Source: Streptomyces diastatochromogenes (GTDB lineage Bacteria; Actinomycetota; Actinomycetes; Streptomycetales; Streptomycetaceae). Taken from it: 64,000 nt of DNA. The notes beneath the pieces are model-generated. The model was not told where the DNA came from and made no database searches. It was given only the letters and a program-made list of their open reading frames with translations. The translations under genes were made by a program, and so were the position numbers. Location of the stretch: NCBI GenBank assembly GCA_026913215.1, contig JAPTYK010000001.1:5890001-5954000 (forward strand). Direction: 5' to 3'. Positions within the stretch are counted from its first letter, which is position 1; every line of letters begins with the position of its first letter. Of the stretch, positions 1 to 9,162 are shown piece by piece.

Positions 1-461
1 TCGGGCGTGCTCCAGGACTGGGCCGCCCACCCCGAACTGGACGCCACCGGCCTGGAGGAGTCGCTGCGCTGGGCCTCCCCGGTCAACCACTTCCTGCGCT
101 ACGCCACCCGTGACGTGGAGATCCGCAACACCCGGATCAAGGCCGGGGACGCGGTCGTGGTCTGGCTGGGCTCCGCCAACCGCGACGACCGGGTCTTCGC
201 GCGCGGCAGCGAGTTCGACATCCGGCGCAAGCCGAACAAGCACCTCGCCTTCGGCATCGGACCGCACTACTGCATCGGCCACAGCGTCGCCCGGGTCAGC
301 CTCAAGACCCTCTTCCACGAGCTGTTCACCCGCTTCGAGGACTTCCGCCCGGCCGGCCGTCCCGAGCGGCTGCGGTCGAGCTTCGTCTCCGGCTACAAGC
401 ACATCCCCATCACCGCCCGCCCGCGCGCGGCGGCAACAGGCGGGCGGGGGCGGCGGCATGA
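1..461 (+). CDS. Cytochrome P450, C-terminal part (truncated by window edge)
   Basis: This is the last third of a bacterial class I cytochrome P450, a haem monooxygenase fed by ferredoxin. The K-helix ExxR motif is visible as EESLRW near the start, and the haem-ligand loop FGIGPHYCIG carries the axial cysteine at about base 270. The body reads in the frame of base 1. One base appears lost near 430-450; restoring it gives a TGA at 459-461 that overlaps the next ATG, so the P450 and thioesterase are probably translationally coupled. The N-terminal part lies outside the window. A P450 beside a type II thioesterase suggests the edge of a polyketide or peptide biosynthetic locus, but the substrate cannot be told. 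Confidence 0.9.
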
Positions 462-1290
462 CGACCCGGTCAGGCCCCGCAGGGCCGCGACCCCGGCCCC
501 GCCGACCGGGACGCGGTGGCTGCGCCGCTTCCACACCGCGCCCGCCGGCGCCCCGCGCCTGCTCGTCTTCCCCACGCGGGCGGCAACGCCTCGTACTTCT
601 TCCGTTCTCGGCCGCGCTGGCGGACCACGCCGACGTGCTCGTGGTGCAGTACCCGGGCCGCCAGGAGCGGTTCGGCGAGCCGTGCGTGGAGTCGCTGCAC
701 GAGCTGGCCGACCTGGTGACCGCCGAACTGATCCGCACCCGGGACACGCACCTGGACCGGCCGTTCGGCGTCTTCGGGCACAGCATGGGCGCCTCCCTCG
801 CCTTCGAGGTGGCCTGCCGGCTCCGCGACGCCGGGTTCCCGCCCGTGGCCCTCACGGTCTCCGGCCGGCGCGCGCCCTCGATCCCCGCGCCCGGCGCGGT
901 GCACCTCGCCGACGACGAGCAGCTCATCGCGGACATCAAGCTCCTCGGCGGCACGGACGAGCAGATGCTCGACCACCCGGAGCTGCTCGCCGCGATCCTG
1001 CCCGCCGTCCGCAGCGACTACGTGGCGACCGAGACGTACCGCTTCCGCGGCGCCACACCGCTGGACTGCCCCGTCACCGCCCTGATCGGCGACGTCGACC
1101 CCGGGTCGACGAGCCGCAGGCACTGGCCTGGCGCGGCCACACCACCGGCGCCTTCCGCCTGCGCGTCCACGCGGGCGGCCACTTCTACCTCCTCCCCATC
1201 TGGACGCCGTCGTGTCCGAACTGCGCGCCGGCCTGCCGGCCACCGGGACGGACACCCGGACGTCACCCCATCCGAAAGGACCCGTCATGA
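458..1290 (+). CDS. Type II thioesterase (alpha/beta hydrolase), frame broken
   Basis: Editing thioesterases of this family remove misprimed or stalled acyl groups from carrier proteins of PKS or NRPS assembly lines. The N-terminal signature PHAGGNASYFF, the QYPGRQER segment, the nucleophile elbow GHSMGAS at about base 780 and a late GGHFYL histidine motif are all present, in family order. Reading needs about five frame changes (near 505, 580, 605, 1100 and 1200), each consistent with loss of one C or G, so I treat it as an intact gene of roughly 270 codons. The exact stop is uncertain; a TGA at 1288-1290 overlapping the next ATG is the best fit. Context with a P450 supports a secondary-metabolite role. 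Confidence 0.85.
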
Positions 1291-2272
1291 AGTACCGCGT
1301 CATCGGAAGCTCCCCCGAGACCCGCCGCGAGGTGTCCGTACTGAGCCTCGGCGCCATGACCTTCGGCACGACCGTCGACGAGGCCACCTCCTTCGCGATC
1401 CTCGACCGGTTCGTCGAGGCCGGAGGCACGTTCATCGACACCTCCAACAACTACGCCTTCTGGGTGCACGGCACCCAGGGCGGCGAGAGCGAGGAGCTGG
1501 TCGGCCGCTGGCTGAAGAGCCGGGGCGTCGGCGACGAGATCACCATCGCCACCAAGCTCGGCGCCCGCCCCAACCAGCCCACCACCGGCTTCAGCCGGGA
1601 CGTGGAGGGACTGTCCGCCAAGGTCATCCGCGAGTCCTCGGAGCGCAGCCGCGAGCGCCTCGGCATCGAGAAGATCCACCTGCTGTACGCGCACATCATG
1701 GACGAGAACACCCCGCTGGAGGAGACCGTCCAGGGCTTCGCCGACGTGGTCGCGGACGGGGTGGCCGGCCTCCTCGGCGCCAGCAACCACTGGGCCTGGC
1801 GCGTCGAGCGCGCCCGCACCCTCGCCGCGGCGGCGGGCGTCCCCGGCTACGAGGTGCTCCAGCACCACCACAGCTACCTGCGCCAGCGCACCGACATCCC
1901 GAGCCTGCGCTCGCCCGACGGCAACCAGGGCCTGGTCAGCGGCGACCTGCTCAGCTACCTGCGCGACAACCCGGAGCTCACGCAGGTCTCGTACTCGCCG
2001 CTGATCTCGGGCGCCTACGTGCGGACGACAAGCCGCTCGGCCCCGGCTTCGAGCACGCCGGCACCCAGCCGCGCCTGCAGGCGGTCCGCGAGGTGGCGGC
2101 GGAGACCGGCGCCACCGTCAACCAGGTGGTGCTGTCCTGGCTGATGGGCGGCGACATCCCGGTCCTCCCCCTGGTCGGCGCCTCCTCGGTGGCCCAGCTG
2201 GACGAGAACCTGGGCGCGGTCGACCTCGACCTGACCCCGGAGCAGCGGGAGAAGCTCGACTCCGTGAACTGA
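1287..2272 (+). CDS. Aldo/keto reductase
   Basis: An NAD(P)H-dependent TIM-barrel oxidoreductase of about 328 residues. The catalytic set is visible: Asp and Tyr in FIDTSNNY, Lys in ATKLG and His in LLYAHIMDE. The C-terminal cofactor region reads PLVGASS. The start is the ATG at 1287 with GAAAGGA 12 bases upstream, overlapping the thioesterase stop. One base seems missing near 2015 (GAYVR to DDKPLG). A strong hairpin follows, so this is the last gene of the P450-thioesterase operon. It could be a tailoring ketoreductase or a general detoxifying enzyme; substrate unknown. Confidence 0.88.
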
Positions 2273-2280
2273 CGCCGCGA

Positions 2281-2320
2281 GGGCCCGGGGCACGCCGTTC
2301 CGACGGCGTGCCCCGGGCCC
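2281..2320 (+). terminator. Perfect 18-bp hairpin terminator
   Basis: GGGCCCGGGGCACGCCGT and its exact reverse complement are separated by a 4-base loop (TCCG), eight bases after the aldo/keto reductase stop. There is no U tract, as is usual for Streptomyces. Confidence 0.85.
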
Positions 2321-2393
2321 CGTCGTGATCCCCGAAACCCCGCCGGGGCGTGACCCGGCGCCGAGGGAACCGCCGCCCCGGACGGGGAGCGGC

Positions 2394-2409
2394 TGTGACC
2401 GGCATCACA
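2394..2409. promoter_or_regulatory. Crp-like binding site
   Basis: TGTGA-CCGGCA-TCACA matches the classical Crp half-sites on both arms with the correct 6-base spacer. It lies 84 bases before the GTG start of the small protein at 2493, a position suited to activation. No other copy of this quality was noticed in the window. Confidence 0.6.
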
Positions 2410-2492
2410 CGCCCACCCGTGATGTTTCGGCGGCCGGATCCGCTGGGTCATCCGGCGGATTCCGCCACGCCGATGGGGAAAGGTGGGCACCA

Positions 2493-2840
2493 GTGGACTG
2501 CGAGAGCCTGACGTTGTGCGCGGCCGGCATGGAGGGCCGTGCGGCGGAGTTCGTGGAACGGGTGAAGGCGAGGGTGCGGCTGCCGCTGGACTACTCCGTG
2601 GGGAGCCTGCGGGTCGCCGACCGGCTCGTCGACGGGCTGCGGCTCGGCGGCGCCGGGCGCGAGGACATGGCCGGGGTGCTGCTCGGCCTCGGGGCCTACG
2701 TGGGCGAGGTGCTGGTGCGGGAGGCCGGGGCCGTGTGGGTCGACCTGCCGTCCGAGCACCTGCTGCGGGGCGTCTTCGGGCACCCCGTCGCGGTGCGGAT
2801 GCCCGACGGGCGGGTGTGGAACCCCTCGGCCGGACCGTGA
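2493..2840 (+). CDS. Conserved hypothetical protein, about 115 aa
   Basis: A small soluble acidic protein with no domain I recognise. It contains a helix-rich segment (FVERVKARVRLPLDY) followed by RVADRLVDGLRLG and a C-terminal PVAVRMPDGRVW strand. The GTG at 2493 is preferred because GGGGAAAGG lies about ten bases upstream; a longer in-frame reading begins at GTG 2325 but has no ribosome site and would run through the Crp-like palindrome. It stands alone between a terminator and the ECF sigma operon. It may be Crp-controlled; function unknown. Confidence 0.65.
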   Translation: MDCESLTLCAAGMEGRAAEFVERVKARVRLPLDYSVGSLRVADRLVDGLRLGGAGREDMAGVLLGLGAYVGEVLVREAGAVWVDLPSEHLLRGVFGHPVAVRMPDGRVWNPSAGP

Positions 2841-3046
2841 ACCGCTTCGAGGCCGGACCGAAGGAGTCCCTGTACACGTACTTCCTCACCCTGCACGGCC
2901 GGCGGTCCGCCCGGTCGCGCCGCGATCTCCCCGTATCCCGGACAGAGTGTCGGGAAAGGCCTGTTGAGGGTCTGACAGGATGGGCACCCTCCGGTTGTTC
3001 GACGAGAGCCGGAGTTCGTGGGTGTACGGGGTGTGAAGAGGGTCGG

Positions 3047-3662
3047 GTGGGCGAGGGAACGGGCACGCGCCCGCCACGGCACACGGCCCGGACGCGGAGC
3101 CCGAGTTCGGCCCCGAGCGCGACGCCCGGCTCTCCGCCGCCGTCGAGCGGGCCCGGCGCGGGGACGAGGGGCGTTCGCGGAGGCGTACCGGATCGTGCAT
3201 CCCGGGCTCCTCGGCTACCTGCGGGGCATCGTCGGCGAGGACGCCGAGGACGTCGCCTCCGACGCGTGGCTGGAGATCGCCCGGGACCTCGGCCGGTTCC
3301 GCGGCGACGGCGCCGGCTTCCGCGGCTGGACCGCGACCATCGCCCGCCACCGGGCCCTCGACCACCTGCGGCGCGTACGGGCGCGGCCCCGGCCCACCCG
3401 GTTCGAGCAGGACCTCCTGGAGCTCCCGGCCGCCGGTGACGCGGCCGGCGAGGCGCTGGACGCGCTGTCGACCGAGCGGGCGCTCTCCCTCATCGCGGGT
3501 CTTCCGCGCCAGCAGGCCGAGGCCGTGCTGCTCCGGGTCGTCGTCGGTCTCGACGGCCCGTCGGCCGCCCGAGTACTGGGCAAGCGTCCTGGTGCGGTAC
3601 GGTCCGCCGCACATAGGGGATTGATGCGACTTGCGGAACAACTCAAGGAGAGGGGGAGGTGA
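3047..3662 (+). CDS. ECF-family RNA polymerase sigma factor
   Basis: An extracytoplasmic-function sigma factor of roughly 200 residues. Sigma region 2 runs through FAEAYRIVHPGLLGYLRG and FRGWTATIARHRALDHLRR; region 4 is LPRQQAEAVLLRVVV through GAVRSAAHRGLMRL, the helix-turn-helix that reads the -35 element. The frame changes near 3085 and at the GGGG at 3168 by loss of one base each. The N-terminal start is not certain; GTG 3047, with GAAGAGGG upstream, is the best candidate. The gene ends three bases before a putative membrane partner, the normal sigma/anti-sigma arrangement. Confidence 0.85.
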
Positions 3663-3665
3663 CGG

Positions 3666-4387
3666 ATGCCTGACGAGCTGCGGGACGGAGAGACGGGGAG
3701 CGCGCTGCGGGCCGCGCTGAGCGGCGAGCGGGGCGTCGGGGACGACGGCGTCACCGGCGGGACGGCGGGTGAGCACGCTGCCCTCACCGCCTTCCGGGCC
3801 GCCCGGGACGCGGGACTCCACGCCTCGCTGCCCACCCGCGACCGCGACGACTGGACCCCCGCCGTCGAGCGGCGGCGCCCCGGCGTTCCCTGAAGGCGGC
3901 CGTGGCCGCGCTCGCCGCGAGCGTGACGCTCGGCGGCGTGGCCGTCGCCACCGGCGGGCTTCCCGGGCACGTGTTCGACACCCTGCCCTGCCTCCGGCCC
4001 CCGGCCCGCCGGCTCCGCGTCCGAGCGGGCCCACCGGCCCACGGGGCGGGCGCGACGGCCGACGGGAGGGCGGCGCCTCCCGCTCCGCGACGCCGGACGC
4101 GACCGTCCCCGGCGACCGGACCAGGACCTCCGGAGTTTCCGGAAACAGCCGTGACGCCCTCTGCCACGCCTTCGCGAAGAAGGAGGAGGAAGGCCTCGAA
4201 GTCCGTCGCCCGGCAGCGGCTCGTGGCCGCCGCCGGGGCGAGGACCTCGTCCCCGCGTACTGCGGGTACGCCTCCGCCCCGCCCCACGCCGTCCGCCGGG
4301 CCCCACCCGGGCGAGGACACCGGCCGGAACGCGTCCTCGGGCCGTTCCGGCAGGGGCCCCGAGCGGCCGCGCGCCGACCGGCCCTGA
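3666..4387 (+). CDS. Putative single-pass membrane protein, possible anti-sigma partner
   Basis: Begins three bases after the ECF sigma stop. The N-terminal 75 residues are cytoplasmic-looking and charged, followed by RRSLKAAVAALAASV and TLGGVAVATGG, one membrane segment at about 3893-3960, then a long proline/arginine-rich stretch and a C-terminal module with conserved Cys residues (ALCHAFAKKEE and LVPAYC). The frame changes near 3885 and at least once more, so the exact C-terminus is unclear; stops at 4387 or 4407 are both possible. I see no zinc-finger anti-sigma motif, so the anti-sigma role rests on position and topology only. Confidence 0.6.
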
Positions 4388-4403
4388 CGGAGACCCGTAC
4401 CGG

Positions 4404-4859
4404 TTAGAGGTCGAACTCGTGGGGCGGCAGGTCGAGGGTGAAGCACGCCTCGCGGACCACGGCCTGCTCCGTCTTGTCGAAGTCGCCGTCGGCGCCGCCG
4501 ATGACGATGCCGATCTGGACGACGGCACGGGCCTCGGCCGGCTTCTTCTTCGCCTTGGCGATCTCCTGGAGCACGCTCACCTTGCCGAAGTCGAAGTCGG
4601 CGGTCAGCTTGTCCAGGTTGGCGTCGAAACGGCGCTGGAGGTCGAGCGCGTCGAAGTTCTGCAGCACCTCGTTGGTCGCGATGAGCTGGGCGACCCGGCG
4701 GCGCTCGGCGGGGTCGATCGTGCCGTCGGCGGCGGCGACCAGCGCGCACATGGCCATGCTCGCGTCGCGGAACGCGCCGCTCTTCAGGTCGTTCTTCTTC
4801 GCCACCAGCTGGGTCTGCATCGTCGATGCGGATTCCTTGATGCGGTCCCACAGAGCCAT
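4404..4859 (-). CDS. terB: TerB-family tellurite resistance protein
   Basis: A 151-residue all-helical TerB protein, intact. Two acidic metal-binding repeats are visible, AAADGTIDPAERR and GGADGDFDKTEQ, as expected for this family, with the conserved start MALWDRIKESA. TerB proteins belong to the ter stress systems (tellurite, phage and oxidative stress) and bind metal at the membrane periphery. Here it stands alone, without terC, terD or terZ neighbours. A perfect TTCTAC-N6-GTAGAA palindrome lies 27 bases upstream of its start and is the likely control site. Confidence 0.9.
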   Translation of the reverse strand: MALWDRIKESASTMQTQLVAKKNDLKSGAFRDASMAMCALVAAADGTIDPAERRRVAQLIATNEVLQNFDALDLQRRFDANLDKLTADFDFGKVSVLQEIAKAKKKPAEARAVVQIGIVIGGADGDFDKTEQAVVREACFTLDLPPHEFDL

Positions 4860-4885
4860 GGTCGAGTTCTCCAGACGTCAATTGC

Positions 4886-4903
4886 TTCTACGGACTTGTA
4901 GAA
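4886..4903. promoter_or_regulatory. 18-bp palindrome upstream of terB
   Basis: TTCTAC-GGACTT-GTAGAA is a perfect 6-base inverted repeat with a 6-base spacer, centred about 35 bases upstream of the terB ATG. It resembles a dimeric repressor operator; I cannot name the regulator. Confidence 0.5.
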
Positions 4904-5014
4904 CGTAGCAGCGGGGCCCGGGGTTCCCGAGACCCCGAAATCGGCGCCCCGAGATGATCGGCCGTCAGAACTGAAGGCGTCCGGGCCTCTTGTGGACCCC
5001 GCACCCATCAATAA

Positions 5015-5022
5015 AATGTCAC
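5015..5022 (+). promoter_or_regulatory. Possible GntR operator half-site (AATGTCAC)
   Basis: AATGTCAC lies 23 bases before the DapA-family start. Its reverse complement GTGACATT occurs at 7236-7243 before the gntR gene at the other end of the module. Two promoters sharing one 8-mer in opposite orientation suggest control by the same regulator, though 8 bases is weak evidence. Confidence 0.35.
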
Positions 5023-5044
5023 ACACCACACAAGGGAGTCCTTC

Positions 5045-5966
5045 ATGGCCCACGCGCACGTCCCCGCGCACCCCGCGCACCGCGCCCACCCTGGCACGGG
5101 ATCATGGTCGCCACCGCCCTCCCCTTCCGCAAGGACGGCTCCGTCGACCACGAGGCCTACGCGCGGCACGTGGCCCGGCTGATCGCCGAGGGCTGCGACG
5201 GGGTCGTCCCGAACGGCTCCCTCGGCGAGTACCAGACCCTCACCGACGCGGAGCGCGCCCAGGTCGTCCGCACCGCCGTCGAGGCCGCCGGCGACGGGGC
5301 CAGGGTCATGCCGGGCGTCTCCGCGTACGGCAGCGCCGAGTCCCGCCGCTGGGCCGAGCAGGCCGCCGAGGCCGGCGCGGGCTCCGTCCTCCTCCTGCCG
5401 CCCAACGCCTACCGCGCCGACGAGCGCTCCGTACGCGCCCACTACGCCGAGGTCGCCGGGGCGGGGCTGCCCGTCGTCGCCTACAACAACCCGTACGACA
5501 CCAAGGTCGACCTCACCCCGCGCTCCTCGCCCGGCTGCACGCCGACGGCAGCATCGTCGCCGTCAAGGAGTTCAGCGGCGACGTCCGCCGCGCCTACGAG
5601 CTCGCCGAACTCGCCCCCGGCCTCGACCTGCTGGTCGGCGCCGACGACGTCCTCCTCGAACTCGCCCTCGCCGGCGCGGTCGGCTGGATCGCCGGCTACC
5701 CCAACGCCCTCCCGCGCGCGTGCGCCACGCTCTACCGCGCCGCCGTCGCCGGCGACCTCGCCGTCGCCCTGCCGCTGTACCGCTCGCTGCACCCGCTCCT
5801 GCGCTGGGACTCCAAGACCGAGTTCGTCCAGGCGATCAAGCTCTCCATGGACCTCGCCGGCCACCCCGGCGGCCCGACCCGCCCGCCCCGCCTCCCGCTG
5901 ACGCCCGCACAGGAGGCCGTCGTGCGCGCCGCCACGGAGAAGGCCCTCGCCGAGGGCCACGCGTAA
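5045..5966 (+). CDS. Dihydrodipicolinate synthase/N-acetylneuraminate lyase superfamily protein
   Basis: A class I aldolase-fold enzyme of about 308 residues using a Schiff-base lysine. The lysine is in AVKEFSGD, the assisting tyrosine in YNNPYDT, and the substrate-loop motif reads PNGSLGEYQ. It is not a typical DapA: the next gene is a proline racemase-family epimerase, and in hydroxyproline catabolism an enzyme of this superfamily (1-pyrroline-4-hydroxy-2-carboxylate deaminase) acts downstream of the epimerase. ATG 5045 follows AAGGGAG. One base is lost at about 5090 and another at about 5520. The D-hydroxyproline oxidase expected between the two steps is not seen here, so pathway assignment is inference. 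Confidence 0.82.
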
Positions 5967-5984
5967 CCGGGCCCTTCTCGCCAC

Positions 5985-6195
5985 CAGGGCCGCGCGAGGC
6001 GCCCGGCCCGTACGCGACCCGTACGCGACCCGTACACGGCTCGTACGCGCGGCCCTTGCGTCGCCTGTACGCCGCCCGTACGTCACCCCGCACACCGTCG
6101 TACGTCGATCCGCCCGCACGCCGATCCGTTCGCACGCCGATCCGCCCGTACATCGATCCGCCCGCACGCCGACCCGTCCGTCATCGATCCTCCCG
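5985..6195. repeat. Degenerate GTACGCGACCC and GATCCGCCCGCACGCC repeats
   Basis: The 240-base gap between the lyase and epimerase genes holds two runs of imperfect short repeats: a CGTACGCGACC-like unit (about 5990-6060) and then four copies of a GATCCGCCCGCACGCC-like unit of about 20 bases (6112-6190). No gene, terminator or convincing promoter was seen. The repeats do not encode anything I recognise. Confidence 0.6.
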
Positions 6196-6206
6196 AAGGG
6201 GACCCC

Positions 6207-7210
6207 ATGCGCACCCGCCACGTCTACCACGCGGTGGACTCCCACACCGAAGGCATGCCCACCCGCGTCATCACCGGCGGCTTCGGGATCATCCCCGGCG
6301 CCACGATGGCCGAGCGGCGGCTCCACTTCGCCGAGCACCTCGACCACGTCCGCACCCTCCTCATGTACGAGCCGCGCGGCCACGCGGCGATGAGCGGCGC
6401 GATCCTCCAGCCGCCCACCCGCCCCGACGCCGACTACGGCGTCCTCTACATCGAGGTGTCCGGCCTGCTGCCGATGTGCGGCCACGGCACCATCGGCGTC
6501 GCCACCGTCCTCGTCGAGACGGGCATGGTCCCGGTCGTCGAGCCCGTCACCACCGTCCGCCTCGACACCCCCGCCGGGCTCGTCAGCGTCGACGTCCGCG
6601 TCGAGGACGGCCGGGCCCGCTCCGTGACCCTCACCAACGTGCCCGCCTTCTCCGTCGGGCTCGACCTCAAGGCGGACGTCCCCGGATACGGCACGGTCAC
6701 CTACGACCTCGCGTACGGCGGCAACTTCTACGCCTTCGTCGACCTCGACTCGCTGGGCCTGCCGTTCGACCGCGCCCACAAGGACGAACTGCTCGCCGCC
6801 GGGCTCGCCGTCATGGACGCGATCAACGCCGGCGCCGACCGGCCCGTCCACCCCGAGAACCCGGACATCGCCGGGGTCAAGCACGTCTATCTGGCCGCCC
6901 CCGGCTCCGACGCCGTCCGCTCGCGCCACGCCATGGCCATCCACCCCGGCTGGTTCGACCGCTCCCCGTGCGGCACGGGCACCAGCGCCCGCCTGGCCCA
7001 GCTGCACGCCCGCGGACTGCTCGCCCGCACACCGACTTCGTCAACGAGTCCTTCATCGGCACCGAGTTCACCGGCCGGATCGTGGAGGAGACCGAGGTGG
7101 GCGGGCTGCCGGCCGTCGTCCCGACCGTCACGGGGCGCGCCTGGATCACCGGCACGGCCCAGTACTTCCTCGACCCCGAGGATCCGTTCCCCGCCGGATT
7201 CCTCCTCTGA
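6207..7210 (+). CDS. Proline racemase-family protein, probable 4-hydroxyproline 2-epimerase
   Basis: A two-base epimerase of about 334 residues. Both catalytic cysteines are present, in PMCGHGTIG and SPCGTGTSA; the second excludes the Cys-Thr trans-3-hydroxyproline dehydratases. The EPRGHAAMSG segment is also typical of this family. The predicted reaction is interconversion of trans-4-hydroxy-L-proline and cis-4-hydroxy-D-proline (or proline racemisation). ATG 6207 has GAAGGGGA eight bases upstream. One C is missing at about 7026 within LLAPHTDF. It sits between the lyase and the GntR regulator, supporting amino-acid catabolism. Confidence 0.85.
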
Positions 7211-7235
7211 GCGCCCGCACGGGGGCCGGGGTAAC

Positions 7236-7243
7236 GTGACATT
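7236..7243 (-). promoter_or_regulatory. Possible GntR operator (GTGACATT, then TTGTACGA)
   Basis: GTGACATT, the reverse complement of the sequence before the lyase gene, is followed directly by the near-palindrome ATTGTACGAT at 7241-7250. It lies 38 bases before the gntR ATG, as expected for autoregulation by an FCD-GntR protein. Confidence 0.4.
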
Positions 7244-7280
7244 GTACGATGCTCCCCCGTGACTTCTCGGAGGACGCACG

Positions 7281-7964
7281 ATGGGTGACCTGAAACAGTA
7301 CGGTCTGGTCAGAGCGCAGGAACGGCTCCGCGACCAGGTCGGCCACGCCCTTCGCGCCGCCCTGATCGCCGGGGAACTGCGCCCCGGCCAGGTCTACTCG
7401 GCCCCCGGGCTCGCGAGCGACCTCGGCGTCTCCGCGACCCCGGTCCGCGAGGCCATGCTCGACCTGGCCCGGGAGGGCCTGGTCGAGCCCGTACGGAACA
7501 AGGGCTTCCGTATCACCGAGGTCAGCGAGCGGGACCTCGACCAGTTCACCGAGCTGCGCACCCTCATCGAGGTGCCCACCATCGGCCGGGTCACCCGCAA
7601 GGCCACCCGGGAGCAGCTGGAGGAGCTGCGCCCGGTCGCCGAGGAGATCGTCTCGCGCGCCCGCGAGCACGACCTCATCGGCTACCTGGAGGCGGACCGC
7701 CGCTTCCACCTCGCGCTGCTCTCCCTCTCCGGGAACGACCGGCTCGTCGACACCGTCGGCGAACTGCGCAAGCGCTCCCGGCTCTACGGCCTGACCGGCC
7801 TCGACGAGGCCGGCAAGCTGGTCTCCTCCGCCGAGGAGCACGTCGAACTCCTCGACCTCATGATCGCCGGGGACGCACCCGGCGCCGAGGCCTGCATGCG
7901 CCGCCACCTCGGCCACGTGCGCTCCCTGTGGGCCGACGCCGACGCGGCCGACGAACCGGCCTGA
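7281..7964 (+). CDS. GntR-family regulator, FCD (FadR) subfamily
   Basis: An intact 227-residue transcription factor. The N-terminal winged helix-turn-helix includes GLASDLGVSATPVREAM (residues about 40-56), and the C-terminal FCD helical domain has the metal/effector residues in DRRFHLALLSL and a final EEHVELLDLMIAGD helix. FCD members commonly sense carboxylates or amino-acid catabolites. Lying directly after the hydroxyproline-type genes, it is the likely local repressor. ATG 7281 follows CGGAGGAC. Confidence 0.9.
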   Translation: MGDLKQYGLVRAQERLRDQVGHALRAALIAGELRPGQVYSAPGLASDLGVSATPVREAMLDLAREGLVEPVRNKGFRITEVSERDLDQFTELRTLIEVPTIGRVTRKATREQLEELRPVAEEIVSRAREHDLIGYLEADRRFHLALLSLSGNDRLVDTVGELRKRSRLYGLTGLDEAGKLVSSAEEHVELLDLMIAGDAPGAEACMRRHLGHVRSLWADADAADEPA

Positions 7965-7975
7965 CCCGCAAGGGC

Positions 7976-8868
7976 CTAGGCCCCCTCCGGCGGGACGATC
8001 TCCCGCCGGCCGGCCTTGCCCGGAGTTCCCCGACGGCGTTCACGCCCATGCGGACGGCGTGCATCCCGCCGTCCGCGTGCACGACCTCCCCGGTGACGGC
8101 GGCCGCCAGGTCCGAGAGCAGGAACAGGACGGGGCCGACGAGCCGGGCCGGGTCGGTACGGCTCCAGCCGAGCGGCGCCTCCTGCTCCCAGCGGTCCGCG
8201 ATCCGGTCGAAGGTGCTGACCGCCCGCCCGGCCACCGTCTCGACCGGACCGGCGGCGACGAGGTTGACGCGGATGCCGGAGTGCCCCAGATAGAGCGCGA
8301 GATAGCGGCAGACCGCGCCCAGCGTGGCCTTGCCGACCCCCATCCAGTCGTAGCCCGGCCAGGCCCCCGACGAGTCGAAGTCCAGCCCGACGACACTGCC
8401 CCGGGCCGCGCCCGCGCCCCCGCCCTCGCGCAGCAGCGGGGCGAGCGCGGTGGTCAGCGAGTGCAGCGAGAACGCCACCGTGCGCACGGCGAGGGCCGCG
8501 CTCTCGACGGGAGTGGTCAGGAAGTCGCCGCCCAGCGCGGACCTCGGGGCGCCGGTGATCGCGTGCAGGACGCCGTCGACCGCGCCCCAGCGGCGCTCCA
8601 GCTCCTTCGTGAGCGCGGTCAGGTCCTCGGGGCGCGTCACGTCGAGCTCCAGGACGTCCGCCGGGAACGGCAGGCCGGAGGCCGCCGCCTCCGTGATCCG
8701 CCGGGTCCGCCCGAAGCCCGTGAGCAGGACCTCCGCGCCCGCCTCCTGGAGCGCCCGCGCGGTGTGCCAGGCGATCGAGTCGTCGTTGAGGACGCCGGTC
8801 ACCAGATAGCGGCGCCCCGAGAAGCCGAGCAGGTCGGGGATGCCGTGAGGATCGAGGGACGCGCGCAT
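7976..8868 (-). CDS. FabI-like enoyl-[ACP] reductase / SDR, second copy
   Basis: A short-chain dehydrogenase of the enoyl-ACP reductase type. The early glycine motif is the FabI kind (LVTGVLNDDSIAWHTA), the active site is YDWMGVGK (Tyr-x6-Lys), and ADGGMHAV closes the fold. FabI reduces the enoyl double bond in type II fatty-acid synthesis, but this divergent protein lacks a FabG partner, so it may be a paralogue acting elsewhere. The ATG at 8868 follows GGAAGGG; the longer in-frame start at 8892 has no such site. The 3' end needs one frame change to reach the TAG at 7976-7978, since the open frame otherwise runs into gntR. Confidence 0.75.
7987..8009. terminator. Hairpin between convergent genes
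   Basis: CCGGCGGGA-CGATC-TCCCGCCGG is a perfect 9-base stem 22 bases after the gntR stop. It can terminate gntR; on the other strand it overlaps the poorly defined 3' end of the FabI-like gene. Confidence 0.55.
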
Positions 8869-8892
8869 CGGGACCGCCCTTCCGTGGGTCAC

Positions 8893-9128
8893 TCCGGTCG
8901 AACGCTAGCCGCGGCCGGGCCGCCCATCAATGGGTCGAGCACCCGGAATGGCCTGTTTCGCCCTGCCGTTCACGGCGTCCGGGGACACCGGACCCCGGAC
9001 GGGCTGCGGCGCGTCCGGCGGCGCACGGGGAGATCGCCCCTCCCGGCCCCGGAACGGGTCCGAAACCGACCCCGCGAACGGCGCCGAAGAGTGTCAACTC
9101 GGCTACTACTGACGGGAATCGGACGACC
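8893..9128. other. Intergenic region without a gene
   Basis: No convincing coding sequence. It contains a small palindrome, CCCAT-CA-ATGGG (8923-8934), 55 bases upstream of the FabI-like start, which could be its operator, and ends at the aminotransferase promoter. Confidence 0.5.
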
Positions 9129-9156
9129 TGGACACCGTCTTGGATATCTCTATGCT
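9129..9156 (+). promoter_or_regulatory. Sigma-70-like promoter for a leaderless mRNA
   Basis: A -35 like TGGACA (9129-9134) and a -10 like TATGCT (9151-9156) are separated by 16 bases. The expected transcription start falls at or next to the ATG at 9163, and no ribosome-binding sequence precedes that ATG, so the aminotransferase mRNA is probably leaderless. Confidence 0.55.
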
Positions 9157-9162
9157 GACCCC

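Noticed and set aside
1212..1290. Upstream in-frame extension of the aldo/keto reductase
   Set aside because: Those codons read as the thioesterase C-terminus (after a lost base); the reductase family starts at the ATG at 1287 with its own ribosome site.
5045..5966. Biosynthetic dapA for lysine
   Set aside because: The substrate-loop motif differs from DapA, and the neighbours are an epimerase and an FCD-GntR regulator rather than lysine genes.
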